A DNA stretch of 64,000 bases from Macrothele yani (Eukaryota; Arthropoda; Arachnida; Araneae; Macrothelidae). The notes under the pieces are model-generated. The model was not told the origin of the DNA. It searched no databases and saw only the letters and a program-made list of their open reading frames with translations. Within the stretch, counting starts at the first letter, position 1; each line of letters opens with the position of its first letter. This document shows positions 31,630-43,406 of this stretch, piece by piece. The DNA lies in assembly GCA_039090855.1 (NCBI GenBank), contig CM077006.1, positions 47,563,336 to 47,627,335 of the forward strand. Reading direction: 5' to 3'. Both the position numbers and the translations under genes were made by a program.

Positions 31630-32310
31630 ACAACATACGTCGATGATTCGCAAAGTTTCAAGCAGGAGACATATTCCTTTCAAATGTGCTTCGTGGTAAC
31701 CCACCAGTAATTGTAACAGATGAGGAGCTGATGAACGTCGTGGAAGCTGACCTACGGTAAAGTGTCCATGGAATGACAGAGGAGGTCCTTGTACATCACA
31801 TGGTGGTTGTTCGGCGGCTGGCGGTCTTGGAGAAGGTGGAAAAGTTGGATGTCTCGGTGCTACAGGAATTGTCAACTACGATTAAGACACGACTTTTGGA
31901 TGCGTGCATTTCTCTCCTTTTCAGGCACAGACAGGAGAAATTTCTGCATCGGATAGTAATCTGCAATGAGAAGTGCGTCCCCTACAACAATTGCGAGCAA
32001 TCAGCACAGTGGTTGGATACCACGGAGCCACCTGAACACTATCCAAAGCCATCTCTACTCCCGTGGAAACCATTGGTCCTCGTATGGTGATCTGCTGCCA
32101 GCTCTATCCATCACTCATTTCACCGACCAGATGAGACTATCAGTTCGGATCGCTATTTTGCCGAAATACAGCGGATGTACAAAATGTTCCGTACCAAATA
32201 GCAAGTTTCAATTAACAGGTATGGCGTCCTTCCGGTTCACGACAATGCTTACCCAAATGTCTTCCAAAAGACAGTTCAACAAATCCACCAGTTTGTAATG
32301 TACTACAGAG
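31630..32310 (+). pseudogene. mariner-type transposase fragment
   Basis: Readable blocks include FQAGDIFLSN near 31655, DEELMNVVEADL near 31721, LEKVEKLDVSVLQELS near 31830, RQEKFLHRIVICNEKCV near 31932 and QSAQWLDTTEPP near 31998. The last recognisable block is VHDNAYPNVFQ near 32239, where mariners have HDNARPH. Stops and frame changes are frequent. The C-terminal part is lost after about 32310. Confidence 0.8.
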
Positions 32311-32755
32311 GTAAAGCCAGTGGCGTACGTTCGAGGCTAGCTACGAAGCCCAGAGAATTCACAAATAAAAGTCAATTAAATATACACAAATAAAAATCAA
32401 TTATCAACGGTATTAAGATATGTCGATGCTTTCGGTGCGAGAAAAAACACGAACGGATTCACTTCTTTCGATTATGAGAATCATACTGGCAAGCGATGAT
32501 CAACGGCGTAACGCAGAAGGTCTTCGAGCGCATTCGCTGTTCTGATGCGAAGAGCTTCCATACTATCTCATGCTAGCGTTTCCATGACAACATGAATGAG
32601 CTACGGAGCACATGAATGAACCATTGCTTGGCTCAAAGGGTTCTCTCAAAAAACGAAGCCTTCAGACTACCTCAGTCCCTCCATGCTTCCAGCGCGTGTT
32701 TCGCGAGAGTTGTTTCAGTTTGTGTGAAGTGTGAATGAATTAAAAATCAGTGATA
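32311..32755. other. No recognised feature
   Basis: Two short direct phrases (ACAAATAAAAATCAATTA-like, 32350-32405) repeat. No coding match is visible. Confidence 0.4.
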
Positions 32756-32872
32756 TTATGTCTTAAATGCGTGGCTTTGTTGGATTCGAACTGTTTTGAT
32801 ACATTTTGTGAAAGCTTCTCTGAACATTATCAGAGCTTAAAGAACTCGATGCTTCAAATTTTGATACAGCTA

Positions 32873-34321
32873 CACTGCTGGCCACCCAAAATACAACACC
32901 AAGAAGGACACGAGATAGCAAAGCCAGATTTACTGGACACTTAACAACAGATACAAAGATGAAACGATTGAGCTTACAGGCCCGTGCGACTTGAGGAACA
33001 CGCAGACATCAATAGTTCGTGTGGCCCACATGGCTGGCAATAACGGCCGCTACACGCCGCGGCATCGAACGAAAGAGGCTTTGGATGTGGGCTTGGGGTA
33101 TGTCGGTCCAGGCTGCTTCCACACGTTGTCACAGTTCATCAGGCGTAGCCGCAGGTGGTGCTTGCCGAGCCATGCACTCGGTTGCCGATTAGCGACCAGA
33201 CGTGTTCGATGGGCGACATATCGGGAGAACAGGCGGGCCACGGCAGCAGTGACACTTGGTGGGTCGTAAAGAATTGTTGCACGATGCGTGCCACGTGCGG
33301 GCGCGCATTGTCCTGTTGAAACGTGGCCGCTGCTGGCAGGTCCTGCAGGTAGGACTACAGGCTCCAAAACGTCGGACATGTAGCGGTGGCTGTTGAGTGT
33401 TCCGGTGATGCGTACCAGAGGGGTGCGGGTGTCATATCCAATTGCGCCCCAAACCATAACGCCAGGCGACGGACCGGTATAGCGATGCATAATGCAGGCG
33501 TCATACAGTCTCTCGCCGCGTTCATCAGTCACGATGGTCTCTCGCCGCGTTCATCAGTCACGATGGTCTCTCGCCGCGACCATCGTGGTGTTGCAGGCAG
33601 AAGCGGGATTCGTCGGAGAAGACAATGTCGTGCCATTCCGTAGTCCAGGTGCGGCGTTCAACGGCCCACTGCCGCCGCACTCGTCGGTGGTGTAGCGTCA
33701 ATGGTAATCGGAGCAATGGGCACCGTGCGACAAGTCCCCGCTTCTGCAGACGACGTCGAACGGTACGTGCTGACACAGGTTGTTGCGCAACACACCCTAA
33801 TTCCTGCGCTAACGTTCGTGATGTGGCGGTGTGAGCCGTCAGTGCCCGCCGCACAACATGCCGGTCCTCTCGGTCGGTGGTGTCCCCGCGGCTGCGGCAA
33901 TCGCTCACGTCGGTCCGTCTGTCCCTCCTGCACCCACCGAATCCATACTCACCTCACCGCGGCTCGATGTCGTCCCACACAGGCGCCGATGTCTCGGTAC
34001 GATAAACCGCTGTCGCGAAAAGCCACTATTCGTCCTCTGTCGAACTCCGAAACGTGCTGGAATGACTTCCGTATTCTGCGACAAGGCATCAGGAAGCTTC
34101 CCACGCACAGGTCCGGCTGCACAACACACTTCCACTATTTACACCCCGCCTTCTGTGGGCCCTTCTTATAGTGCTTCTCGGTGGCGTGCCGGGTGTACAT
34201 GATTTGCATATGCCCTGCAATGCTAATCGTTTGCATGTCCTCTCGCGGGCGACGCATGCTGCGAATTTCAGGCCAATCGGATGCTTCCTTCTTGGTGTTG
34301 CATTTTGGGTGGCCCGCAGTG
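32873..34321 (-). mobile_element. Tc1-type DNA transposon, 1449 bp, TA-flanked
   Basis: Inverted ends CACTGCTGGCCACCCAAAAT (left) and CACTGCGGGCCACCCAAAAT (minus strand, right), with the similarity continuing to about 40 bp, are flanked by TA on both sides (32871-32872 and 34322-34323). It contains the transposase relic in the next entry and sits within a hAT fragment. Confidence 0.92.
33030..34140 (-). pseudogene. Tc1-type transposase, broken
   Basis: Blocks in order on the minus strand are a short helix-turn-helix region (RGRIVAFR-like, near 34010), TDREDRHVVRRALTAHTATS (about 33810-33870), TVRRRLQKRGL, FSDESRFCLQHHDGRG (first catalytic Asp, near 33600), GVMVWGAIGYDTRTPLV (near 33440) and PHVARIVQQFF (near 33260). 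SPIEHVW lies near 33180 and a basic C-terminal part follows. A 27-bp unit is duplicated near 33515-33568 and frame changes occur near 33560 and 33340. The DD34E spacing appears kept, but the frame is not open. Confidence 0.85.
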
Positions 34322-34720
34322 TAGATTAAAAAATGAACTGCAGGTGTTTTATTCCCTTGATGAATACAAAACAAATCAGTAAGAGATATTACTTGTTACT
34401 TGAAGTTGAATAATTGGACATAGTGTTTATTGAGGTGTACAAATTACCAGATCTAATATTAAACTTTTCATCAACAACTGCAACTGCCGAAAGAAGTTTT
34501 TCCGTATTAAAGTGAATCAAGATATATCTTAGAGCCACACAAGGACATGCACATTCAAGCAACTTGGCTGGTTTATTAATAGAGAAAAACATTAATTTTT
34601 AATACGAAAAAGTACTCGAAAAAAACATTTTTGTGAAAACGTAACACTCGAGTTCACACAAAAGGAAAGAAGAATGGAGTTCATGTACAAATAAGTCTTC
34701 AAATCTTAATCCTCATAATT

Positions 34721-35144
34721 ATTTGGTACCATATTAGCAATAGCATGTACCTAAAATTTAGAAAAAAATTTACTTCTATTACTTAACAATTAAAAAATAA
34801 ACTTCGCAATTAAAAAAAAAACAGTATTGGGGTAGGGGGTGGGGTGATATAGCCCAGGTCACGGACCCTTGATACGCCATTAGGTAAAGCACGTGTCAAG
34901 ACGTTAAATATGCAGCGATACATTCCGTAAGTATGATTTAATCGGTTAGAAGAACTGGCTCCGGAGCAAGGAGGAGCGGTTTCGATCTTAGTCACCAACA
35001 AAATTGTGTTTTTAAAAGTTGCACTAGGAAACTCTCCATCACCCGTCATACTCCCCAGATCTTGCTCCCACTGATTATCACCTTGTCCACAGCCTCGTAA
35101 CCCACTGGCATAAGTGCGTTGATGCAGAAGGGGACAACACTGTA
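34721..35144. other. No recognised feature
   Basis: An AT-rich part is followed by a G-rich run near 34828-34848. No coding or repeat match is visible. Confidence 0.4.
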
Positions 35145-35304
35145 AAAAAAATTCTGAAATTCAAGAGTGCCTCAATTTTGCTTTCTGCAGCTCATTTTTA
35201 TGCTAACTTCTTTCCATTTGCCTGCAAGTTCCTGGAACATACTCCGTAGCACTGAGTGGGGCACTTGCAAAAATTACTCTGTCGTCAGTAAAATGAAGGT
35301 GGTG

Positions 35305-36585
35305 TATTGACGAAGTAAATTTCTCCATCATTTTTATGGCAGGGACGGGATTCGAACCCACAACTCTCGGCACCGGAGCTCCGAGTGCTATCCACTATAC
35401 TACACTGGCATGTGCTCTCACTGCTATCTGCCTTTATCTCATGTGCGTCCTATAAGGCAGGCACACATTTTTATGCCAGGGGCGGGATTCGAACCCACAA
35501 CTCTCGGCACCGGAGCTCCGAGTGCTATCCACTATTCGACACTGGCATGTGCTCTCACTGCTATCTGCCTTTATCTCATGTGCGCCCTCACATTTTTATG
35601 CCAGGGGGCACACATTTTTATGCCAGGGGCGGGATTCGAAACCACAACTCTCGGCTCCGGAGCTCCGAGTGCCATCCACTATACTACACTGGCGTGTGCT
35701 CTCACTGCTATCTGCCTTTATCTCATGTGCGTCCTCACATTTTTATGCCAGAGGGCACACATTTTTATGCCAGGGGCGGGATTCGGACCCACAACTCTCG
35801 GCTCCGCAGCTCCGAGTCCTATCCACTATACTACCCCGGCATGTGCTCTCACTGCTATCTGCCTTTATCTCATGTGCGTCCTATAGGGCCGGCACACATT
35901 TTTATGCCAGGAGCGAGATTCGAACCCACAGCTCTCGGCTCCGCAGCTCCGAGTGCTATCCACTATACTACCCTGGCATGTGCTCTCACTGCTATCTGCC
36001 TTTATCTCATGTGCGTTTTATAGGGCAGCACACATTTTTATGCCAGGGGCGGTATTCGAACCCACAGCTCTCGGCTCCGGAGCTCCCAGTGCTATCCACT
36101 ATACTGCACTGGCATGTGCTCTCACTGCTATCTGCCTTTATCTCATGTGCGTCCTATAGGGCAGAACAAGATTTTTATGCCAGGGGCGGGATCCGAACCC
36201 ACAACTCTCGGCACCGGAGCTCCGAGTTCTATCCGCTATACTACACTGGCATGTGCTCTCACTGCTATTTGCCTTTATCTCATGTGCGTCTTATAGGGCA
36301 GGCACACATTTCTATGCCAGGGGAGCGATCCGAACCCCCAACTCTCGGCTCCGGAGCTCCGAGTGCTATCCACAATACTACACTGGCATGTGCTCTCACT
36401 GCTATCTGCCTTTATCTCATGTGCGTCCTATAGGGCAGGCACAGATTTTTATGCCAGGGGCGGGATCCGAACCCACAACTCTCGGCACCGGAGCAACGAG
36501 TGCTATCCACTATACTACACTGGCATGTGCTCTCACTGCTATCTGCCGTTATCTCATGCGCGTACTGCGGGGCAGGCACATCACA
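35305..36585 (-). repeat. TRIM-like LTR expanded into a nine-module tRNA-like array
   Basis: On the minus strand it starts TGTGATGTGCCTGCCCC, passes through nine tandem units of about 137 bp (two are 146-147 bp because of a small duplication), and ends GGAGAAATTTACTTCGTCA, the end of the TRIM LTRs. Each unit is the leader GGCAGATAGCAGTGAGAGCA plus a tRNA-like module unlike the one in copies 1-4. Modules lie at about 35336-35410, 35474-35547, 35620-35694, 35768-35841, 35906-35979, 36042-36114, 36179-36252, 36315-36389 and 36452-36526. Possible flanks GTGT and GCGT (36586-36589) differ by one base. It is inserted in an RTE fragment. I read it as a solo LTR whose inner unit has amplified. Confidence 0.8.
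35474..35547 (-). other. tRNA-like module, second type (representative of nine)
   Basis: The 5' end TGCCAGT pairs with CCTGGCA over six of seven positions. In the other modules the A box reads TAGTATAGTGG, a consensus match; here it carries one change. The B box is GGTTCGAATCC. A stem CTCGG/CCGAG encloses ten bases rather than seven where the anticodon loop should be, and an overlapping CGGAGCTCCG is palindromic. It is therefore not a normal decoding tRNA. Confidence 0.75.
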
Positions 36586-36868
36586 GCGTAAATAATCTCC
36601 ATTATTTTTCATCCCCTCTTGTCCTCCCAATCCAAACTGTTACATCATTCTAATGTATCACCAGTAATTTATCAAATTGCATGAATGTGAAAACTTTACG
36701 GTGAAAACTTAGTTTTCCATCTTACTGCGCAGTTCTTTTTATATTTAGATGCGAGTAGAAAGTTTCATTTTTATCTGTTGCGATGCAGTCAATATTCGTG
36801 CATGCTTGACTTCCTATCGAGGATCAGTGGCTGACTGGCCCTCTATAAAAGGCCCTGGAAACTATTTT

Positions 36869-37190
36869 GTGTGCGGCCCACGCGGGTGGCCTAGTGGGCA
36901 ACGTTCGTAACTGCCGCGGAAGGGACCTCAGTTTCGATCCCAGGCAGGAACGAACGCTCGATCTCCTAAATATCCACCGTGCGTCGGATGGGCACGTTAA
37001 GCCGTCGGACCCCGGGTACTGGCCCTCCGGTAATAAATATGGGCGTCTTCCTCCCCCTTTCTACCTCGCTTCCGTGTCATTTTCCTATCGGCCACTCTAG
37101 TCCAAATCTCCTAGTTTCCTGTTTCTACGGGCTGTTTAAAACCTGTGGTCAGACACTCCCTTCCTAAAATCCTCTACATATGATCATATA
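36869..37190 (+). mobile_element. SINE family B, copy 3
   Basis: It matches the copies at 15694 and 17465 from GCGGGTGGCCTAGTGGGCAA through the ATATCCACCGTGCGTCGG domain to the ATGATC end. No flanking duplication was seen. Confidence 0.85.
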
Positions 37191-37985
37191 TATATTTGTG
37201 CAACCCACTTTTTTGGGAAAAATTATCCAGGTATCCCATCCCTAGAAAAAAAAAAAAAAAAAGATTATGTCGGCATCACCGTTTACTGTTTGAACATCAT
37301 TTCAACACGTCTACGAATCGCGGCAGCTTTTTGTATTAGACAATAATACCCATAATTTACAACTTTTACCCATTTTCCTGTACCTCAGATTCCTAGTACA
37401 ATTTAATGTGATAACAAAATAACAATTCCTTTGCTGAGAAGTAACAGAAAAAGTACATTCTCTGAGAGAATACTGTTGAAGACTTCATTCCATTCTTATG
37501 AATTTTATTATGATAACTGAATTCAGAATTTGTAACAGTTTCTTCGCTTCTAGTGAGAACGGAAATTCAAACTTACCTATCATTAATAAAATAATTATGA
37601 AAAAATATCTTGGAAAGACTGAAAATGTTCAGAATCTCAAGGATTTTAGTGCAAATTTATAAAGTGAGAGAAATTAAAGAATGCGAAAATTAATTTTTAT
37701 ATTTTACTTTCAAATTGAAAAAGCATTCTTGCTGTAACTGAAACATAGCTCCCAGAACTGCAGTTCAAGAATTCGTCTAACCGTGAGGCCAAAACAGTAG
37801 TGAATAAGGTACATATCTGTTAAAGAAAAAAAAAAAAGCATATATGTATAAAAACAACAACAACCCAAACATTTTACTGTAGGTGAACCCCACAATCCAT
37901 TAGCGTACACAATGAATTTCGAGTTTTTACCTAAGACTGCTGATAGCATATTTGATTAGACTGTATTGACCGCAAACGCGATTGG
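37191..37985. other. No recognised feature (AT-rich)
   Basis: Nothing coding is recognisable, and it contains no repeat shared with the rest of the window except an A-run. Confidence 0.4.
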
Positions 37986-38205
37986 GCCGCCCCGGCGGCG
38001 CAATGGTCTAAGCGATGGCTTCTGATCATTCGTCCGAAAGGGTTTCGGGTTCGAATCCCGATGAGACATGGATGTTGTGTTTGCCTCACGTCACTGGCTC
38101 TCTCCCTTCCCTGGAAGCAGTGGTGGCCCTAAATTAGCGACGAGCGACTGCTTATAACCCATTGATTTGCTCACGATGGTCTTTAAACCTCCAATTCAAA
38201 AAAAC
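37986..38205 (+). mobile_element. SINE family A, copy 8
   Basis: The head is GCCGCCCCGGCGGCGCAATGG and the B box GGTTCGAATCC. The tail is an A-rich run at about 38195-38215. Confidence 0.88.
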
Positions 38206-39983
38206 AAAACAAAAAGCAAATGCAATTGGAAAAAGCGGACCGAAGTACAGGATATCAGCCTGAAGGGACAGGGCTTCAATCTGAAAGTCGAGAAAGGGGA
38301 AGGCGATTTATCAAAAACAGCATTTGGCTCAATAGAACATTCACTACGCAATTTTTATTTTTTTCCTGAAGCTGTCAAAGGGATAAACAAACTTTGCCGA
38401 TTTAGCATAACTTGGTTTTCTTCAAGCACCCCGGACAAAAAATTACGGAATGCTGTCTGTCATCCGGAGGAACAGTTGGAAACTGGTCAGGCAGAGAAAA
38501 ATTCTTGTACCATATATACTCGTGTATAGGTCGAATAATGAAATATTCAGGTCGAAATTAGGGGGTCGAACTGTACACGGAAAATATTTCTGATAGGTTG
38601 AAAACCAAAATTTTGATGCCTTATGGAAATGCGCATACTTAGCCCTTTGCGCCATCTGTTCATTTGCAGTTGTATATTTAGTCATTTTCCGAGTGTTACT
38701 GGTACAGAAGAAAGTTATAGCTAAGAATTTTCTTGAATTTATATGTACGAGTTTTTTTATGCACTAATAGAAAAACTCATTTCGCAAAGATGTCTCAAAG
38801 TCCGTTTTATGTCTGTCGATATGGCTTTGACTGCCCCGCTGGTAAATCACCCAGAGAAAAGAGGTGAACGCGTCAGCCAGTAGTTTAAGTTGCATCGTGC
38901 CGTGACCTACGACCGCGCTCAATTCTCGACGGGGGGATGAAAAGAGAAAAGAACAGACTATTGCGAAAAGAGACCGCTGTCCCAGCTTAGCGACGGCGGA
39001 GAAGAGAGGCGTGACAATCTACAGAACAGCGGTAACTTGATCAATGCATCCCCAAAACGAGAGTGCTTAAACTTGGCCGATCGCTAAGAATAACATTGCC
39101 ACTGATAGTAAAAAAGTGCGTTAGTTTAACAACCTACTTACGTTTTTTATTAAGTTGAGTGTGCCCCTGCTCAAAAAATCAAACAAACAGTAACCTTTTC
39201 TGAAGACTATAACAGCGAGCAAAAATGATTGCATCTTTACTGAATGGAGCGATGTTTGGTTTTCTCACTAAAGCCGATTGTTTGTCACAAATGCGGTGGA
39301 GAGGGGGGGGATGAAACTCGAGAGTAGATAAACAACCTCTCTGTCGATCACACACTCGTCCAGCTCAGCAGTTGACCGACAGCTGCTACGCTGCGCAGGG
39401 TAGTGGGAGAAAATTTTATAGAACAAGTTTTCTTCAATTTTTTAAATAGTTGCATGCAAATTTTAGTGTCCACAATATATCAAAATAAAGATTCATTTTA
39501 AATTTTAAAGAAATCCATTGAAAACTTCAAAAGTTACACATTTATTTTTTACGGCATGCATATTCTTTATGGGATAAAAAAAACTATCAAGTTGACATCA
39601 AGACCTATTTACGCTTTCCAAATGTGGTTGAGGAAGGTTTTTTTTTTTTTTAAATAACGATGTGTCTTACGACGTTTGGTATATGCATCACGATTCGTCT
39701 GCTACGGGAGCAAATGCTTTACTCTCCATGAATGAAGTAACTGCAGAAAACTCGCTCGCAAAAAGTGGGGGAAAGGGGGAGGCAATGTGCAAAGGTGTGT
39801 TCATATACTGTTAAAGTGTGTAACCTATGGTGAGCCCTATCATCTTCCCCGAATTGTGCCTCAATTCCACCCACATTTTGCGGGAAACTGCCGCAAGCAA
39901 CACTGCGAGAGCAGCAACAACAATAAATAGTAGGTTCACATTGCTGGTGAATCCTTGGAATATATATATATATATATATATTT

Positions 39984-42900
39984 GGGATGTAAGGTCAGGT
40001 GATGCGTAACATCACAGCCTCTCCTTGACAAATGTCAACCCCGCCTTCTCGTGGTGCATCCTGTTCCCACTAAAGGGGCTCTGACGACCGCAAATAGCGG
40101 TATAACTATACCATCGGGATCAGAGGAAATGCTATCCCACACTCACCAACCCGCTTGGCCAGCGTGGTGAGTTATGGCCAAACACCTCCAAAATGACTCT
40201 ACAACTTAAATCTTGGCCCTCAGTCTCCGGCAGCTGGAATGTACCTGGCCAAGGCAGCGGCCAGTGCGACATGAAGGCAGAGGTGCTAAGAATCCCCGGA
40301 GGACCGGACTAGGCTGCCATTTGATGCTGACCTTGACTACCTACAACGGACGCTCCCTATCTTCTGATTCAAGGCTTCTTGAATTGGAAGAGGAACTACA
40401 AAGGATCAGAGTGGGACATCGTCGGGCTGAGTGAGGTAAGGAGAAAAGGAGAAGATCTCATTGAACTGAAAAGTGGACATCTCTTCTATTATCGTGGGAC
40501 AGATACTGGCAGAACTAGTGGTGTTGGATTTATAATAAACAAGAAACTGAAGGATAAAGTGGTAGAAGTTGAAAGTTCCTCTGACAGAGCTGCACGACTC
40601 GTTATCCAACTATCGAGAAGATACCAGGTTCAGATTATTCAAACTTATGCACTCACCACAAGTCATCCTGAAGAAGAAATTGAAGAATTTTATGAGGAAA
40701 TTCGTCATCTAAATAATAAAGGTAAGCAGCACTTGAAGATAATTATGGGAGATTTCAATGCAAAAATAGGGCACCGGCAACAGAATGAAACTTCAGTAGG
40801 TAAATTCGGTCATGGCAATAGAAACCAGCGTGGAAATACTCTCGTTGAGTTTGCAGAGGCAGAAGGATTTTTCATCTTGAATTCCTTTTTCAAGAAAAAG
40901 CCACACAGGAAATGGACATGGAGACATCCAATTGGGACGACAAGTGAAATTGATTTTATTATGTGTAACAAAAAATTCGTCATCGAAGACTGCAGTGTGC
41001 TAAACAAGTTCAACACAGGTAGTGACCATAGATTGGTGAGATGTAAGATGCCCTCAACACTAAACTGGAACGTGGCAAGCTCATAAGACAAACAAAATGT
41101 ATTGACATAACCAACCTTAAAAAACATCATAATACTTTCAAGTTGGAACTGAAGAACAGATTCTCTGCTTTAGAAGGCCTAACATCTGAAGAAGTGGATA
41201 TTTCTGAAGTTAACAGAAAAAGTAACCAAAGCTCTTATGGAAACAGCAACAAAATTAGCTGGGTCTAAGAACAAGTTGCATGTAAACAAATTATCAGGAA
41301 AAACCAAAATGTTGATGCAAAAAAGAAGAGAGATGAGGACAACTAAAGAAGATGTGACTTCCAAAGTGGAATATATAGAGCTATGCAAGACAGTAAGAAA
41401 AAGTATCACTGAAGACGTAAGAAAATTCAACTGTGAACTAGTAAGGAAAGCAATTGAAAACAACCAAAGCCTAAAGATAGCAAAGGGACATCTCAGTAAG
41501 GGAAGAAAACAGATTATGGCTCTGAGAAAAGAAGATGGTTCTATAACAAGAAATAGAGGCGAAATTTTGACAAAAGTGAAAGATTTCTACTCCAAACTAT
41601 ATGAAAGGGATGATACATGTACTCCAGACATCATGAAAGGTACCGGAGTTCTTCCAGTCCTCCCAGCAGAAGTTGCTCATGCAATCAAGAACATGAAGCG
41701 GGGAAAGCTCCAGGAGAAGATGGAATTACTATAGACATCATACAAGAAGCAAGTGGAGAAATTGAAACAGTACTCGCCCAAATTTTCACTCGATGCCTTA
41801 ATGAAGGGAAGATTCCTGAGGATTGGAACAATGCTACAATGATCCTGCTACATAAAAAAGGTGACATTGAGGATCTCAGGAACTACAGACCTATCAGCCT
41901 CCTATCAGTGGTTTATAAAATCTTCACTAAAGTTCTTTCACACCGCTTGAAGGTAACACTGGACATGGCTCAACCGAGAGAACAAGCTGGATTCAGGAGT
42001 GGCTACAGCACAATAGATCATATCCACGTACTGAGAGAACTAATTGAAAGAGCGAGGGAATATGAACTTCCATTGTGCATGGCTTTTATCGATTATGAAA
42101 AAGCCTTTGATTCGGTGAAACCATCAGCAGTTACCACGGCTCTGAAATCCTGCGGTATTGAAGATGCATACATTAATATTATTAATAACATCTATGAAAA
42201 TGCAAGTGCAAAGATTCGGCTGTTTGAAAATACAACACACATAAAAATTGGAAAGGGAGTGAGACAAGGTGACACCATATCTCCGAAGCTCTTTAATGCC
42301 ACATTGGAAAATGTCTTTCAATCACTGAACTGGGAAAACAAAGGGATAAAGATTAATGGAGATTATCTAACCCACCTTCGTTTTGCTGATGACGTAGTCA
42401 TTTTTGCAACTACCCCATCAGAGCTGCAGAGTATGATCCAGGAACTTGCTGACAAGAGTAAAGAAGTGGGATTAAAAATGAACTTTCAGAAGACAAAAGT
42501 GATGTTCAATGCTTTTACAAGAAATGAAGATTTATCGATTGATGGAGAAAAACTGGAGATAACAGATACGTATGTTTATCTTGGACAGCAGATATCAAGT
42601 GAGGGTCACATTGATGAAGAAATTAATCGGCGTACAAAACTTGCCTGGAGAGCTTTTGGAAGAAACAGCATAATTTTCAAGAGCAATATGCCGTTATGTC
42701 TTAAAAGAAAAGTGTTTGATCAATGCATCCTTCCAGTGCTTACGTATGGTGCAGAGACGTGGACCTTAACTAAAAGAGACATACAAAGACTGCAGACAAC
42801 TCAAAGAAGCATGGAGAGGTGCATGCTTGGTATAACCAGGAGAGATAAGAAGAGGAACTCGTGGATCCGAAAAATGACGAGAGTGGAAGACATCATGATC

Positions 42901-43166
42901 AGAGTTAAATCCCTGAAATGGCAATGGGCTGGACATACTGCCAGAAGGACAGACCATAGATGGACAGCCGAAATTTTAGATTGGATTCCAAGGGACAGGA
43001 AAAGACCCAGAAAAAGACCACATGGGAGATGGGTGGATGAAATTCGTAAATATGCGGGAGTGACATGGAGGAGACTGGCACAAGACAGACCGTTGTGGAG
43101 GAAACTTGGGGAGACCTTCGTCCAGCAGTGGATTGATAATGGTTGACAATGATGATGATGATGATG
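39984..43166 (+). mobile_element. RTE-clade retrotransposon, copy 3 (full length)
   Basis: It starts GGGATGTAAGGTCAGG and ends in a GAT microsatellite. An ATATATATTT-like sequence on both sides (up to 39983 and 43167-43176) is a likely duplication, although the left side is an AT microsatellite, which makes this uncertain. Confidence 0.9.
40198..43146 (+). pseudogene. RTE endonuclease/reverse transcriptase with frameshifts
   Basis: It is very close in sequence to the intact copy at 20948-23902. Small length changes break the frame near 40282, 40410, 41050, 41218 and 41700. The part from 41705 to 43146 is open and covers the whole reverse transcriptase core, including AFIDYEKAFD and FADD. The endonuclease part at 40400-41048 is open too and keeps GDFNAKIG and SDHRLV. 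Confidence 0.9.
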
Positions 43167-43406
43167 ATATATATTTTATTTATACACTTATACACAAGAT
43201 AGGTAGGTATACAAAAACTTCAGATATTCACATAAAAATCGGGGGGTCGACTTAAATACGGGATATACAAAAATTGCAAATATTCAGATAAAAATCGGGG
43301 GGTCGACCTATACACGAGTATATACGGTATATAATGGAATGGAAAGTATTGTATGTTACTTGTTACTTTTTCAGCCTTGTAAGACGTGCATGCCTAATCA
43401 GTTTTA

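Larger units (their letters stand above)
32756..34720 (+). pseudogene. hAT transposase C-terminal fragment, split by a Tc1-type element
   Basis: Before the insertion the frame near 32790-32870 reads like the helical region of hAT transposases (CESFSEHYQSLK). After it, LKNELQVFYS lies at 34324 and TTATAERSFSVLK, the hAT dimerisation motif, at about 34470-34515. YLRATQGHAHSSNLAGLLIEK follows with an internal stop (TGA after VLK). It is only a 3' fragment. The assignment rests mainly on the dimerisation block. Confidence 0.7.
35145..36660 (-). mobile_element. Degenerate RTE fragment, split by an LTR
   Basis: 35145-35304 and 36590-36660 together align with the reverse-transcriptase region that precedes and follows the FADD block in the full copies (compare GCAAGTTCCTGGAACATACT with the equivalent string at 21648). 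The interruption is the LTR array entry below. It is far more diverged than the six main copies. Confidence 0.7.
38510..43327 (+). mobile_element. TA-flanked TIR element (pogo/Tc1-like shell) hosting an RTE
   Basis: CCATATATACTCGTGTATAG at the left and CCGTATATACTCGTGTATAG on the minus strand at the right are inverted ends continuing GTCGA. TA lies outside both (38508-38509, 43328-43329). A GGGGGGTCGAC box is repeated near the right end (43240 and 43297). About 1.6 kb remains after removing the RTE. I recognise no transposase in it, so it may be non-autonomous. Confidence 0.75.

Noticed and set aside
35522..36433. Open frame of 303 codons across the tRNA-like array
   Set aside because: It is a product of the ~137-bp repeat lacking stops in some frames, with internal periodicity and no known domain.
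35305..36585. Regular array that might be taken for a CRISPR
   Set aside because: The units are 137-147 bp and repeated over their whole length, with tRNA-like modules and no variable spacers. The setting is eukaryotic.
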